DNA of 64,000 nt. Source: Pilasporangium apinafurcum (lineage: Eukaryota > Oomycota > Peronosporomycetes > Pythiales > Pythiaceae). The notes below the pieces were generated by a model, which was not told the DNA's origin, ran no database searches, and worked only from the letters and a program-made list of their open reading frames with translations. Position 1 is the first letter of the stretch. Each line of letters starts with the position of its first letter. Positions 49,729 to 60,765 of this stretch are shown here, piece by piece. A program made the position numbers and the translations under genes. Where the stretch lies: positions 47,021 through 111,020 of the forward strand of contig BCKE01000023.1 of NCBI GenBank assembly GCA_001600495.1. The letters run 5' to 3'.

Positions 49729-52700
49729 TCAATATGGACGGTAACGCATAGGTGAGCGCATTCCGTCATTCGGATGCCGATAGGAATGTTCACCATGACG
49801 AGTCTGATGGTGATCGTGATTGTGATGACTACCGTTCCCTCCCCACATACGATCCCCATGGTGATTCAATTGTTCTTGATGTCGATCCCTGTACCCGTAC
49901 CCATGACTCCGGTCCATCTGTCGACGATCTGATCCATATCTGTCTCGAACTTGCGGTAGATGCGTACGATGTCGTGAACGAGACCGAGAGCGTGATCTTC
50001 CGCGTTGGAATGCACGATTGTAGGCGCCATTCGAAAATTCACCGCTTTCCAGATGTCTTCTGCGTTCGAAGTCATATGGATGTTCGTTCCTCCAGCTCTC
50101 TCGCCCACGATTACCCCTGTAGTCACCATTTTCTTGTTGATGGACGTCTTGCACGAACGATTGTGATTGGTTTTCCAGTTTTTTGATATCTTCGCTAGCT
50201 TCATGATTGTTGGATCTGTCAGATAACGACCGACCATCGTGATGCGACTGACTCTCTTCAGATGTTGTCGATTGAGTACGATCTATGAATCCTTCTTGAT
50301 GTAGCGTCTCGTCATGTCTCGGCTGATTGACTGTTTCATTCCTGGTTTGTTGCTTATTCAAAATCAAACTATTTTGCTCTCCATTGCCAGTTTCTGGTTT
50401 CATACTGCCGGACGAAATACTTGAGGAATCCTGTTTACCGCGAAGTGACATGGATCGGGACCTCGAGCGCGATTTGGATCTGGATCTCGAACCTACCACG
50501 TTACCACGATATCGATTATGCTGCTGACGATTGTTCTGCTGGTCACCGAAATGACTAGATGCGTTGCTATCACCATATCGATTTTTTGTGCATCGATCAC
50601 CTTCACGACTATAGCCACGCCTGTCATTGGATGGCTGCCTATCGCCGCGACGATTGCCCTCCATATCATCGCGCGGTCGAGGAAAAGATGGTCCAGGTAT
50701 CCTCTCGCTGGAATGAGAGTGCTGAGGAGTGTTGTAAGGCGAGGCTGAAGGTATTGCGTTAATCGTCAGTACAGATCCCGCTCGAAGGCTCTTCTTCAAC
50801 TCCAAGTGAACGCCGTTGTCGTCTACAAATTGTGCTGCGGCTCGACACGCATCTTCTCGATTGTAATAATGCAAATATATCACCCCCTGGCGTCGATTCA
50901 TTAGCTGTTGCCAATTTTTTGGCGGGATTTCACATCGAGGTATGGAACTATTCATTGTGTATCGCTCACTCAGTAATTTAGCGAAATCTTCGCGGTCACG
51001 CTCGGTGTTGAAGCGAATTCCTGTGGATTTGCGTTCGTATTTTACGTTTCGCATGATTAGCGTCGTTGGACCGCGAATTGCTTGCGGAACAAACGGCGTG
51101 CCATACATCTTGCGCTGATAACATTCCCGATCGGCAGGCCTTTCAAATATCAATTTTTCATAGCAGTGGAGTGGTCCATCGGTGACAGAGGATTTCGCCG
51201 CTTCCGTTGTCATCGACGTTGCAATTGTATCACTGCGACCTAACGGTGGCGCCATATGAACACCAAAAAATGACGACGGAAATTTATCATTTCGAGTTTT
51301 CATCTCATTTCTCGTCGGACATTCCATTCGTGGCGTAATATCAGGATACCGCTTTCCATCTAGTCCAATGACATCATAGACACCTCCAGAAAATGCCGCG
51401 ATGCCGTTACCACCATTGCTTGAGCCAGATGCATCCAATCTACAGGCTGCCAAAATAGAATTGTGTTTTCTTGCAGTTCGGATAAAATGGCGTTCTTCAC
51501 TACTCAGCGGCACAGCTTTGACCGGGACTGGGTTTTTCGTCCGTTTTTTTCGCGGAAGTATCTCTCGACGGTAGTCTTCGTTCTGGGGAGTTGCATTCAC
51601 TGAAGGTGACAACAGAGGTGATGGACTCGGAGCTGGTGTTCGGTTTGTTTGCTTAACTACCACATCAATCGTTGGCATAATAGTCGTCCCATTAGATTTC
51701 ACCGATGTTTTCTTTGGAATCACGAATGAGAACGGATCCGCAGGTACTTCTTTCTCCTTTGAACTTTTCTTTGGGATTGGTAGAGAGTCAATGTCCACCG
51801 GTATTTTTTCGCCAGACATGTCGGCAGCAGGGTCGCTGGGACTGGCCGTTGTTTGTGACATTGATTCATGCACTTTGATGTTTGCATCGCAGCTCTTGGT
51901 GTCATCAGGTTTCTCCTCACCTTCCTCCAATTCATGCTTGATCGGGCTTTCACTCTTGCCTAATGGGACACTAACGCTCTCTTCTGCTATCGGACTCTCT
52001 TTTTTATCTAATGCTTTGTTGATGCTCTCTTCTGCAATCGGGCTCTTCTGTTTATCTAATACTTCATTGGCGTTCTCTTCTGCGATTACTTGTTCCACGA
52101 GATCTTCCACATTAGAAGGGAGAATATCAATCTCAACATTAATGTCTTCTGTTGTTTCCTCCACGTTGTTAGATGTAACATGTTTCAGTCGTTCCAAATT
52201 ACCATTTGACGCGTTGATTTCCATCGTTAGCTTGGATTTCTTCTTTGCCACCACAATCATATCCTTAGAGGTCTCATCGTTTGCTGGAGTCGGTGCGGCT
52301 GAGGTGTTAGTGGTGATGACGTTTTCCATGGTGATCACTGTCTTTTGTTTCTTTTTCTTTGGTTCTAGCTTGCCATCATCATCCCCGTCAATCCCTTTTC
52401 TATTGATGTTTGACTTTGAACGATCAGGAATGGGACTCGTCATTTTGTCTACTTTCGATCGTTGCTCCAGTCGCTTCTTCTTTGCAAATTCTCGCCCCGT
52501 CGGCGTATCAACGCGCTCAGACACCACGTCCATCACTGCAACCACCTTGGCTGTCAAATTCCCATGATCTGGACGGTCCCTCCGCATTGCGGAGACCATT
52601 GCTGCTCGCCTTCGGTTTGAAGTGACTGATGTTTTGATTTCTTGTTCTTCAAATTGTTTCGGTACAGCGCCTGCATGTGGACGTTTGCGACTAAGCGGTT

Positions 52701-53238
52701 TCTTCTCATTCTTCACATCTACATTCTTCATTTCGTGTCGGTTGGCATGTTGATTCTTTTCCTTCTGAGTAGCCGCTTGTCGATCGATATTTTTCGATTT
52801 TGATGTTACTTCCACCGTTTTTCTTATCTTCTTTAAAAGTTTCCGTGAGCGTGTCTCTTCCTCTTCTTCCATTTCCTCCTCCATTGGTGTGTTTTCCTCT
52901 CCTTTAATTGACTCCGCCACCGCTCGTTCTGTACGCTTCGTCTTATTCATCATTTTTTGCTTTTTCTGTGCTTTTGGTAGTTTATCTTCTTCATCGAGTG
53001 CCTTCAGCGGCTTCTTTTTTATCTGTCCACTGCGCATCCGTTGCTTCTCCTTTTCTTTCCGTATCACCTCCTTTTCTCTTGTCGGCATCACCACCGGCGA
53101 CTTAATCGCTTTGACTGGAGAAGCTAAGCGCGCAGGTGGTGTATCGCTAGCGGCGGAACTATCGGAGTCGTCGTCATCATACACCATCTGCCGCAGCACC
53201 TGCAGGCGCTGCTTCGAGATGACGCCGCTCATGCTCAC
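49729..53238 (-). CDS. Large charged nuclear protein with RS-rich C-terminus
   Basis: A single exon encodes 1,169 aa. The N-terminal half is low-complexity and highly charged (Lys, Glu, Arg), with several basic clusters that would serve as nuclear signals. A short repeat near residues 385–435 reads SPIAEESINKALDKKE in three diverged copies. Residues about 575–830 are the most ordered part: HFIRTARKHNSILAACRLDA, VYDVIGLDGKRYPDITPR, and a segment with TTLIMRNV and GVIYLHYYNREDACRAAAQF that could be an RRM-like fold. From about 900 the protein is rich in Arg-Ser, Arg-Gly and His, including SRSRSKSRSRSRSMSLRGK, typical of splicing regulators. The family was not recognised. A role in mRNA processing is likely from composition alone. 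Confidence 0.75.
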   Translation of the reverse strand: MSMSGVISKQRLQVLRQMVYDDDDSDSSAASDTPPARLASPVKAIKSPVVMPTREKEVIRKEKEKQRMRSGQIKKKPLKALDEEDKLPKAQKKQKMMNKTKRTERAVAESIKGEENTPMEEEMEEEEETRSRKLLKKIRKTVEVTSKSKNIDRQAATQKEKNQHANRHEMKNVDVKNEKKPLSRKRPHAGAVPKQFEEQEIKTSVTSNRRRAAMVSAMRRDRPDHGNLTAKVVAVMDVVSERVDTPTGREFAKKKRLEQRSKVDKMTSPIPDRSKSNINRKGIDGDDDGKLEPKKKKQKTVITMENVITTNTSAAPTPANDETSKDMIVVAKKKSKLTMEINASNGNLERLKHVTSNNVEETTEDINVEIDILPSNVEDLVEQVIAEENANEVLDKQKSPIAEESINKALDKKESPIAEESVSVPLGKSESPIKHELEEGEEKPDDTKSCDANIKVHESMSQTTASPSDPAADMSGEKIPVDIDSLPIPKKSSKEKEVPADPFSFVIPKKTSVKSNGTTIMPTIDVVVKQTNRTPAPSPSPLLSPSVNATPQNEDYRREILPRKKRTKNPVPVKAVPLSSEERHFIRTARKHNSILAACRLDASGSSNGGNGIAAFSGGVYDVIGLDGKRYPDITPRMECPTRNEMKTRNDKFPSSFFGVHMAPPLGRSDTIATSMTTEAAKSSVTDGPLHCYEKLIFERPADRECYQRKMYGTPFVPQAIRGPTTLIMRNVKYERKSTGIRFNTERDREDFAKLLSERYTMNSSIPRCEIPPKNWQQLMNRRQGVIYLHYYNREDACRAAAQFVDDNGVHLELKKSLRAGSVLTINAIPSASPYNTPQHSHSSERIPGPSFPRPRDDMEGNRRGDRQPSNDRRGYSREGDRCTKNRYGDSNASSHFGDQQNNRQQHNRYRGNVVGSRSRSKSRSRSRSMSLRGKQDSSSISSGSMKPETGNGEQNSLILNKQQTRNETVNQPRHDETLHQEGFIDRTQSTTSEESQSHHDGRSLSDRSNNHEASEDIKKLENQSQSFVQDVHQQENGDYRGNRGRESWRNEHPYDFERRRHLESGEFSNGAYNRAFQRGRSRSRSRSRHRTHLPQVRDRYGSDRRQMDRSHGYGYRDRHQEQLNHHGDRMWGGNGSHHNHDHHQTRHGEHSYRHPNDGMRSPMRYRPY

Positions 53239-53672
53239 TCACTCCACCTTCTCACGCTTACCTGTGTGGTCTGAGCACAGTGTTCCACCAGAGGAAGAGG
53301 AACAAGGTTGCACGAATGTTGTATAAAAATACTCCGATAGACAGAATAATATTTTTACAAACTTTGGCTTACAAAATATGTAGCCATTTGCCGGTGGTAG
53401 GGAAGAAAGTACAATTTGACTCGAGGATATCTGGGGCTTTTGCTACTTACGCTGGAATGGAGCCATACATAGCTGTATCTCGCTAGTCCTGGCGTGATGA
53501 TGTCTATTTCCTTCTCTCTTGACTTTCTAGCATCTATGGCAGCAGAGCCAGCCTAGCAACGTTGCTCTTGCCACGGAAGAAGCGGATAAGAGACAAGGTT
53601 CCCTGCAGTGAACCAAGTGGATCACCGGATAATATCATCCATGCTGTTGGGATATCAAAAGCATGGTCAATC
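53239..53672. other. Spacer between two minus-strand genes
   Basis: This spacer holds the upstream region of the RS-rich gene and the 3' region of the kinesin gene. A 64-codon minus-strand frame covers part of it, but only its first 13 codons in another frame belong to the kinesin terminal exon. Nothing else is recognised. Confidence 0.45.
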
Positions 53673-55705
53673 TCATAAATAATTGTCTCGATTCCCACGA
53701 CTACGCCGAGACTGTTTTTATTTGGCATAAAATAAGTAACATGAGGGAAGTGTTAGTATCAACGTATGTTGAGGATTTCGTAGAAACACCAACTTACCAG
53801 TGCTTGCATGAGCTCCTGTTCACGCTGTTGCAGATGCAGAATCTGCTGTTTATACTGCTCCAAGGACGAGTTCGCGTTTGTGGGGTGATCTGCCGCCGTG
53901 TGCACCTGGTTCAGTCGTTGTTGTAAGGCGGCATTCTCTGCCTTCAAGTCTTGTAATCGCTGGTTGGTGGCAGTGGAATGCCGTATCAGCTTCTCATTTT
54001 CCTCTTGTAGCACCGAAAGTTGGTTCTTGTAAGCATCTAGAGTGCCACGTGTCGGTGATGAGGTTGTATTCGTTTTCGATGGACTAATCGTAGGTTTCTT
54101 CTCCTTGCTTGGAGACCGCTGTTGTGGCTGGAACGGATCACTTGCGAGTGGGGGAAGAAATCGTGAACTTGATGAGCGCAGCAGTGAATTATGCTGCTGA
54201 AACTCTTCGCTTTGATTATGTGACGCTAGCAGAGGTAACAGACTTGATCTGTCAAGCTTTCCTCCCCCTGCTCCAACTGCTCGCAGGCGCAACCGCAACG
54301 CCTCATTTTCCTCCTTGAGCATGTGATTCTCTTTGCGAAGGTTACTTAACATCAACTCCATTGGATCCACTTGAATAGTGGGCTTGTTTTGAATATTCTT
54401 TGCACGTGTGGCATAGTTTAGCGTACTTAGCGTATCTTCCAGAGAATTGACCGAAGGTGAGACGCAGGCGATCATTAATGTCAAACTGTTGCCACCCAAG
54501 GAGTCCATAAGCAACTTGGTCAGCTTGCTGTCTCTGTATGGAATGAAGTTGACATTCGTTTTGGACGCGAGAGCCGAGATGACTTTGCCTAGTGTAAGCA
54601 AACTCTTGTTAATGTTGCTAGTTTCCTCTGCGTTAGATGATTTGGTTTCCTTTAAGCGCTCACTAAACATGAAAGCAGCAAAACACACATGAGAAGGACA
54701 AGGTAGCCACAAGACAACAAAGTGAAAGATGTACCTGCCAGCGAGATCGACAAACGATATTTTGCCGTATTTGACAACGACGTGCCCGTCATTGGGGTCC
54801 GTAGTCTCTCGGTCCACATGAATCGACAGGATCGAATGACTACGACTCGAGTCTTTATTCATTTCGTGCGTGCCAACGCGGCGGTTCTTATGTCCTTCCT
54901 GCACCACTGCATGCATGTCGTCTATGGAATCACATTGCACTACCAGTAAGTTCTGCACGTAGAACCCATTGCGGTCTGTCCAGCGCACATTTAATGACCC
55001 TGACGACGGATTGAGCAGATCAAAGACCTGCTCATTGTAGATTTCACAATACGAGGCTCGCACAACAAACTTGACTTCTTTTGGAGCGCGTTCAAATAAT
55101 GTGTAAAGATAGTGCAGTGCGCGTGGGATGATCCCATCCGAGAGCTGCATGTCACTACCACTCACGGGTCCACCATTAGATGTACTGACTGCAGATTTTT
55201 TACCTGCCACAGCGAGCAGCTCTTCCATACCAGACATACTATAGGTTTTTCCTGAGCCAGTTTGCCCATATGCAAACACAGTGGCGAGATACCCTTCAGT
55301 TACGGACTCGAGGAGTGGAATAACGCCACATGTTCGAAAGAAATGGGTCTGTGAGTGCTCTTCCGACGCACAGAAATCAAACTGGAAGCAGCGCACCAGT
55401 TCCCTCCCGGGACCAGAAGACGAGACGACCTGGAGCTCTTGGGTTTGCTTTGGGGTAAAACGGAACAGATGCTGATCACCTCGCGCTTTTTCGACGGCAT
55501 TCATGGGCCGACAGCGCACCACCACACGAACGGAACCATTGTCTATGCGACGTGAAGAAGTGATGGCGGTTGATGCAACTGTTATGGCCGAAAGAGGAAC
55601 GTCAGCTGCAACGCCACTACCATTGTTATTGCTGAGAGGGATGGAGGTATGGCGATCAGGAGGAGTGCGAGTCCTACGTATGCCTACAGTAGAACCCGGA
55701 CACAT
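53673..55705 (-). CDS. N-terminal-motor kinesin
   Basis: Three exons (55705–54735, 54662–53798, 53711–53673) give 624 aa. The motor domain covers about 30–400: VRVVVRCRPMNAVEK, the P-loop AYGQTGSGKTYSM near 146, the switch I motif NKDSSRSHSI, the switch II motif DLAGSERLKE, and NINKSLLTLGKVISALA, with NFIPYRDSKLTKLLMDSLGG after it. The first intron falls inside DLAGS and is 72 nt with no stop, so an unspliced reading would insert 24 hydrophobic residues; the split motif shows it is an intron. Two short coiled coils follow (near 420–450 and 540–620), with a Ser/Pro-rich linker. The terminal 12-codon exon encodes a basic end, SRRSRGNRDNYL. An ATG at 55792 would extend the N-terminus by 29 residues. 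The subfamily was not assigned. Confidence 0.92.
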
Positions 55706-55813
55706 CAAATAGTGACGAAAACGAAGAGCAGTATTAGTTATCTCACACAACAACGAGACGATGATTACTCTTTTTCTGATTAGTACTTGCACGGCTGGAC
55801 GGATCCTTCCTCC

Positions 55814-56033
55814 ATGAGTTCGGATTTACATGCACAGACGGAGGAACTTGTGGCAACGGAGGAGCGATTTGCATTTGATTTTGGTGCGTCAGGGTTTTCT
55901 TCCGGGCACGTACGCGCCGCACGTAGGCAATTTTTATTCCCTCTTGGCCGTTGCAGAACAGGCCAAGTTTAGTCTTTCATTATCTGGGAACATGCTGCAG
56001 AACCAATTTTATGCCTCATCCGACAGATCATGA
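55814..56033 (+). CDS. Candidate small gene (58 aa) with a 43-nt intron
   Basis: Two exons, 55814–55883 and 55927–56033, join in frame if a 43-nt interval with GTGCGT and CGTAG ends is removed. The product reads acidic at first (MSSDLHAQTEELVATEERFA) and then has FDFGNFYSLLAVAEQAKFS across the junction. Composition and the switch of open frame exactly at splice-like signals suggest coding sequence. The intron would be unusually short, and the family was not recognised. It is divergent from the kinesin gene. It may also be a pseudogene or the first part of a longer gene. Confidence 0.3.
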
Positions 56034-57013
56034 GACATCCGACCTCTCTGTTGTGTTACAGTCCCACACAAAAGAATCCATCCAGTACTGATACCAAACC
56101 CCCTCCTAAGTGTTGTTACTATATGATGCTCACTTTTGATTAGAAAGAAGCTTGGTATACAATGTGTTCAATGCCGTGATTTTATTTTAACTTGAAGAGT
56201 ACTTCATTCACCATCCCTTTTTTTTCTTTGATACTTCTTTTCATTTTCATGGGGACGTGAAAGCTTTGGGTGGCAAATATGGATAATGGATTCTATTGAC
56301 CCCATCTCTACCCTCTGATACAGAACAAGAGATACAAGTGTATTGATTACAATTATGGACTCTGAGGAACGGGACCGACCGAAGGTCTCGATTATTTTGT
56401 GATTTCTCATAATATACATAGTGTCTAACACCAAAGTCTGTTAATGTTACTGATTTTTTTCTTCTTTTTTTTATGGGCTACACTAGTCTTGCAAGTTTTT
56501 TTCATTTTCATTTTTTACTCATAGATGGTTTCAACATTCAGCATGACTTTGTGGACGATGGAGTTTTGGTTGTTGCTCAGATGCAGATAAAGAGCAGGTC
56601 TCCCTCCCTCCCTCCCTTCCTCCCTCCCTTCCCCTTTTTTTTTCCCCTGAAGCCAAAGACACATCCGCTGGTGCACAAAGGAGAGACTTTTTATTTTTTT
56701 TGTATAGACAGTGGTCTATACAAGTAGAACAGCGGCAGCCACATTTGGTTGAAAGCCTCAATTCCATTCAGATTTCAGCTCAAAGCACATTATTTGAACA
56801 TAAAGACAAGGAAAGTGGCAATCAAAAACCGACCGACCGACCAACATACAATGAATTCTATATTTTAATCAAGTAAATTATCCCATAGTTATACGTCCGA
56901 CAGGATCTCGCATAACTTCACTTGTCTCGTTTCACAGTCCATTTCCATTTTTTCTCCCAAGCCCAACAGTTGCAATTACACCACCAAGAAGAAACAACAG
57001 CCGTAGATCAACT
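56034..57013. other. Intergenic DNA with a polypyrimidine tract
   Basis: This region carries no protein-like frame. A CT-rich tract of repeated CCCT/CCTT units followed by T and C runs lies at about 56599–56648, and a T-rich run at 56454–56472. The right end, up to 57013, should contain the promoter and leader of the next gene. Confidence 0.55.
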
Positions 57014-57742
57014 ATGCGAGTACCGTACCCAGCAGCCATCACGCGCAAGAAACACCGCGTGCCAATCACGCTCAAAGAAAGCAGTCATGACGGTATCTCC
57101 GGCGACGAGTTGTCATACACCGAAAAGAAAAATGGCAGAGGAGACTCCCTCAAGAAAGTCAAGCCATTTCCTGGGCTACGCAAGCAACTCCTTAAGCAAA
57201 ACGTTATGCAGCTACAGGATATTGTCGATGATATGCAAGAACAGGTGCAGGCCGCATCACAACAGATTCAGGAGCTTCGGCAGTTGGTAGGCCATCATCT
57301 GGAAGTGCATCACCAAAAACAACCCCAGCAACCAGAATCAGAACCAATGAAACAAGAGTTGCATCCATCATCTCTTCCGAAGGAAGTGACATGTGGAATT
57401 GAGCCAGTGCCATTCACTCCCGCCGCTCCTATTGACGTTGTGAATATTCCACTTGACACTTCAGGGGCTTCCATGGATTCAATCATGGAGCCTATTTCGA
57501 CCAGTGACGCGTCACCACCTGTGTATGTGGATAATCTTCAGCCACCAGTGGACGGTATGTGGTGGCTGGAGCGCACTCCTATGGCCTGTAGCTCCGAAGA
57601 AGGAGCTGTTATTAGTGGTGGATCTGGACGACGGGAGTACAACACCAGTGTTAATCATGGTCACCACCAGTTCTTCCCCAATATGACGACGGATTCATAT
57701 CTCTATTCTAGCTACCAACAACCTCTTCGGTTCCAAAACTAA
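57014..57742 (+). CDS. Hypothetical coiled-coil protein
   Basis: A single exon encodes 242 aa. The N-terminus is basic (ITRKKHRVPITLKESS), followed by KKVKPFPGLRKQL and a heptad-like helix of about 45 residues (QLQDIVDDMQEQVQAASQQI) that is probably a coiled coil. A Gln/Pro-rich linker and a Ser/Pro/Asp-rich C-terminal half follow, ending in aromatic residues (YLYSSYQQPLRFQN). The pattern of basic region, coiled coil and acidic low-complexity tail would suit a transcriptional regulator, but no DNA-binding domain is recognisable. Codon composition resembles its neighbours. Function is unknown. Confidence 0.6.
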   Translation: MRVPYPAAITRKKHRVPITLKESSHDGISGDELSYTEKKNGRGDSLKKVKPFPGLRKQLLKQNVMQLQDIVDDMQEQVQAASQQIQELRQLVGHHLEVHHQKQPQQPESEPMKQELHPSSLPKEVTCGIEPVPFTPAAPIDVVNIPLDTSGASMDSIMEPISTSDASPPVYVDNLQPPVDGMWWLERTPMACSSEEGAVISGGSGRREYNTSVNHGHHQFFPNMTTDSYLYSSYQQPLRFQN

Positions 57743-57945
57743 ATGGAGACTAGCGACTTGTAGTAATATTTATAAATAAATGCGTTTGATGTGAAGAGGA
57801 AGTACACAGCAGAACAATGGGTGCCAAAAGAAGGACATAATAATAGCTTCAAAAATATTAAACCAATGTTCATCAGACATACTTATCAACAAAGGCCATA
57901 CTGGTGTTTGATGAAGACATATATTTCCCCCTTTTCTACCGTTTC

Positions 57946-60210
57946 TTAATGGTTCAAAAGAAGCGTTCGGACCTCCAAATGGACGTTCTCATCATCCACA
58001 ATCTCTAACGGCGTTTTCCCTTCAGCATTCACAGCCAAGCAATCTGCCTGGTGCTCGAGTAGCAATTTCCACACGTCAGTGGGCGCCTCAAACCTCGCAG
58101 CCACGTGTAGTGGTGAATCACTGAACGTCGTTTTTAGATTTACGTTTGCTCCGTGGGATAGTAGTACCTGGACCACTTGATAGTACTCATGTTGAATGGC
58201 GAGATGTAAAGCTGCAACTCCATGGCCATTCAGCGCGTTGGCGTCAGCACCACTGGTCAACAACAATTCTGCTAGTTGTACATGCAATTTTTGACTATTG
58301 ATAGCATCCCCATCATCGTAGTCGTAGTCGTCAGCATCCTCGAGGTCGGAGACGTTCAGCGTCAACACGTCATGCAACGGCGCATTTCCATTATAATCCA
58401 CCACATTTGGATCCGCTTTTCCATTAGTCAGCAGCAACTTCACTTGATCCACAGCTCCTTTACGAACCGCCATGTGAAGTGGAGCCACAGAACGCGAGGT
58501 GAGAGCGTTTACATTAGCACCTGCGTCGATCAATCGAGAAACCATTTCAGTGGTGCCAAAACTAATGGCGTGATGCAAAGCAGTATTGCCCTGTCGGTCC
58601 TTCGCGTCAACCTCGTCTTTCAGCTGCTCCAATAACAGTGGAAGAGCTTTGAGTGCATTCTGCTTAGCTGCGATGTGCAACACCGTTTGCTCCATTTGAT
58701 CACGATCCTTGGCGTTAGCACCATGTGCAAGGAGAGCTGCAACCATCTCTGGTTTGTCAAAGTTAACGGCCTCGAAGAGTGGTTTCAAGAAATTGATCGA
58801 GGATGCACTCAAATCGACCCCACTGGTGGTCAACAGTTGCTGAAAGACCACCAAGTTATCGTTACGAATGGCAGAATTCAGCAACTGGAAACATAGTTCG
58901 TTTCTCGCATCAGATTTAATCTCTGGATCCACGACGCACCCAAAGTTCTCGAGCAAGCGCTGCAACTCCTCCTGCTGTCCAGTTTCGAGTGCATTCTGAC
59001 AGCGCCGTACTTTGTACGTTGCAACTTTTATTAGAAGTTCAGACCGGAGATCCTCATCGAGGACAAGCTCTAATGGTGTCTTCCCATCTGCATTTAGGAC
59101 CAATGGATCGGCTCGATTCGCTAGCAACAGGTCCCAAACATACGTACTGGCCTCATAGCTTGCAGCTAAATGTAGCGGTGAATCTCCAAATTTCGTTTTC
59201 ATGGTCGCATCAGCACCGCCAAAGAAAAGTTCTGCGACGACTTGATCATACTCATGCTGAATGGCGAGATGCAATGGAGATAGTCCGTGATCGTTTAGCA
59301 TGTTTGGATCGGCATCATGGGTTAGAAGCAGTTTGGTCAATCTGACATGAAGAGCTTGACTATCATCGTCATTTTCATCCGCGTCATTATCGTCAGCACC
59401 GTACACATCCGAAGCCTCAAGCGTTAGAACATTATGCAGCGGAGTGCTCCCATTGTAATCTTTCACGTTCGCATCGGCCTTCCCACTGAGTAGCAACAAC
59501 TCCACGAGGTCAGTGGCTCCTTTGCGGACAGCCAGATGCAACGCAGCCACCGAACGTGTCGTCAGCGCATTCACATCGATATCTGCATCCAACAGTTGCG
59601 ACACTATTGCTGCATGTCCATACTCGACGGCAAGATGCAACGCCGTGTTTCCTTGTCGATCAGTAGCGTTGATCTCGTGCTTCAATTGCGTTAGCAACAA
59701 TGGTAGCGTCTTTAGGGCATTGTGCTTGGCAGCGACATGCAAAACGGTCTGCCCAGTGGGGCTTTGATCCGTGAGTTTTGCACCATATTCCACAAGCAAA
59801 TTCACCATTTCAAGCTTGTCGATTGCGATGGCCATGAGCAGTGGCTTTGCATATCTGGAGTTAGAAGCATTGAGGTCCAACCCTTTGCATTCCGCCAGCA
59901 AATACTTCAAGATCTCCAGATTCTGACTACGGATGGCATTCTCCAATAGTCTAAAATAAAACTCGTCATTCTTCACCGATTCTGGACTCTCACCATGGAG
60001 TTTTGGCGCGAGATGTGCCAGCAACAGTTGTAGCAGAGCAAAGTGGCCATTGTCGATAGCTTGCTGACACGGCGTTTCGTTAAAGAACTGACTTTCCATC
60101 TCAACCGGCTCCCCTTGTGCGATCAATGCGCGGACTTGTTCGATGTCTCCTCGGATGGTGGCTTCTAGCATGGGCGTGCGGATATACGATTCAGTCTGGA
60201 TGAACCCCAT
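57946..60210 (-). CDS. Ankyrin-repeat protein with two duplicated halves
   Basis: A single exon encodes 754 aa made almost entirely of ankyrin repeats, about twenty in all. The protein consists of two homologous halves, offset by about 350 residues: for example ENAIRSQNLEILKYLL and NSAIRNDNLVVFQQLL, GQTVLHVAAKHNALKTLPLL and EQTVLHIAAKQNALKALPLL, HNVLTLEASD and HDVLTLNVSD, LAIQHEYDQVVAELFFGGAD and LAIQHEYYQVVQVLLSHGAN. Each half contains an acidic Asp-rich insert in the same place (near 270 and 625). No other domain, signal peptide or membrane segment is visible, so it is probably a cytosolic scaffold. The halves have diverged in sequence but not in order, so the duplication is old. Confidence 0.9.
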   Translation of the reverse strand: MGFIQTESYIRTPMLEATIRGDIEQVRALIAQGEPVEMESQFFNETPCQQAIDNGHFALLQLLLAHLAPKLHGESPESVKNDEFYFRLLENAIRSQNLEILKYLLAECKGLDLNASNSRYAKPLLMAIAIDKLEMVNLLVEYGAKLTDQSPTGQTVLHVAAKHNALKTLPLLLTQLKHEINATDRQGNTALHLAVEYGHAAIVSQLLDADIDVNALTTRSVAALHLAVRKGATDLVELLLLSGKADANVKDYNGSTPLHNVLTLEASDVYGADDNDADENDDDSQALHVRLTKLLLTHDADPNMLNDHGLSPLHLAIQHEYDQVVAELFFGGADATMKTKFGDSPLHLAASYEASTYVWDLLLANRADPLVLNADGKTPLELVLDEDLRSELLIKVATYKVRRCQNALETGQQEELQRLLENFGCVVDPEIKSDARNELCFQLLNSAIRNDNLVVFQQLLTTSGVDLSASSINFLKPLFEAVNFDKPEMVAALLAHGANAKDRDQMEQTVLHIAAKQNALKALPLLLEQLKDEVDAKDRQGNTALHHAISFGTTEMVSRLIDAGANVNALTSRSVAPLHMAVRKGAVDQVKLLLTNGKADPNVVDYNGNAPLHDVLTLNVSDLEDADDYDYDDGDAINSQKLHVQLAELLLTSGADANALNGHGVAALHLAIQHEYYQVVQVLLSHGANVNLKTTFSDSPLHVAARFEAPTDVWKLLLEHQADCLAVNAEGKTPLEIVDDENVHLEVRTLLLNH

Positions 60211-60288
60211 TGTTTGTTTGTCTCTTTGTTATGCTCGATATTGCAATGACCGTGTCTGTTCAATTATGATGTGAACGTTGCAGTGCAA

Positions 60289-60765
60289 AATGCACAAGAG
60301 TGGTGAGACTGCATAGCAAGGCCTTTCATTAGGTCCGATGAGAATGCGCAGAGAAGGTTCTGTGTGGTGTTAATATTTCTAAATAGCAGAAACAGCCATA
60401 CATCTATATGATAATTATCATTATAGCCTTTTTATCTATCTAAATACGAAATATAATTCCGATAATTATCAAATAAGCCATAGCAGTTATGTAAATTTAG
60501 TCAGTACCAACTCATAGCAGCCTTAGCAACAGTAACAGATGCACAAGTCCTTTCATCCCGTTCAATGAGAATGTGCAGAGAAGATTCTGTATGATGCTAA
60601 TAGTTGCAAATAGCAGAAATACCCATATATCTATATGGCGATTGGCAGTATATTTCTCTTGTGTGCCTAAATACTAAATATAATTTCGATAATTATCAAA
60701 TAAGCTATAGTAGTTACATAAATTTAGTAAATACCTACTAATAACCGTATCAACAGTAATATGTG
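60289..60765. repeat. Tandem direct repeat, about 227-bp period
   Basis: Two diverged copies lie head to tail. Matching landmarks are GAGAATGCGCAGAGAAG (60340) and GAGAATGTGCAGAGAAG (60567), AATAGCAGAAA, ATCTATATG, and AATTATCAAATAAGC in the same order and at the same spacing. Both are AT-rich and non-coding. They could be pieces of a transposable element or a local duplication; no terminal structure was seen. Confidence 0.8.

Noticed and set aside
54663-54734. A 24-residue hydrophobic insertion in the kinesin motor
   Set aside because: The stretch has GT–AG ends, is 72 nt, and splits the invariant DLAGSE motif. It is an intron without a stop codon, not a membrane segment.
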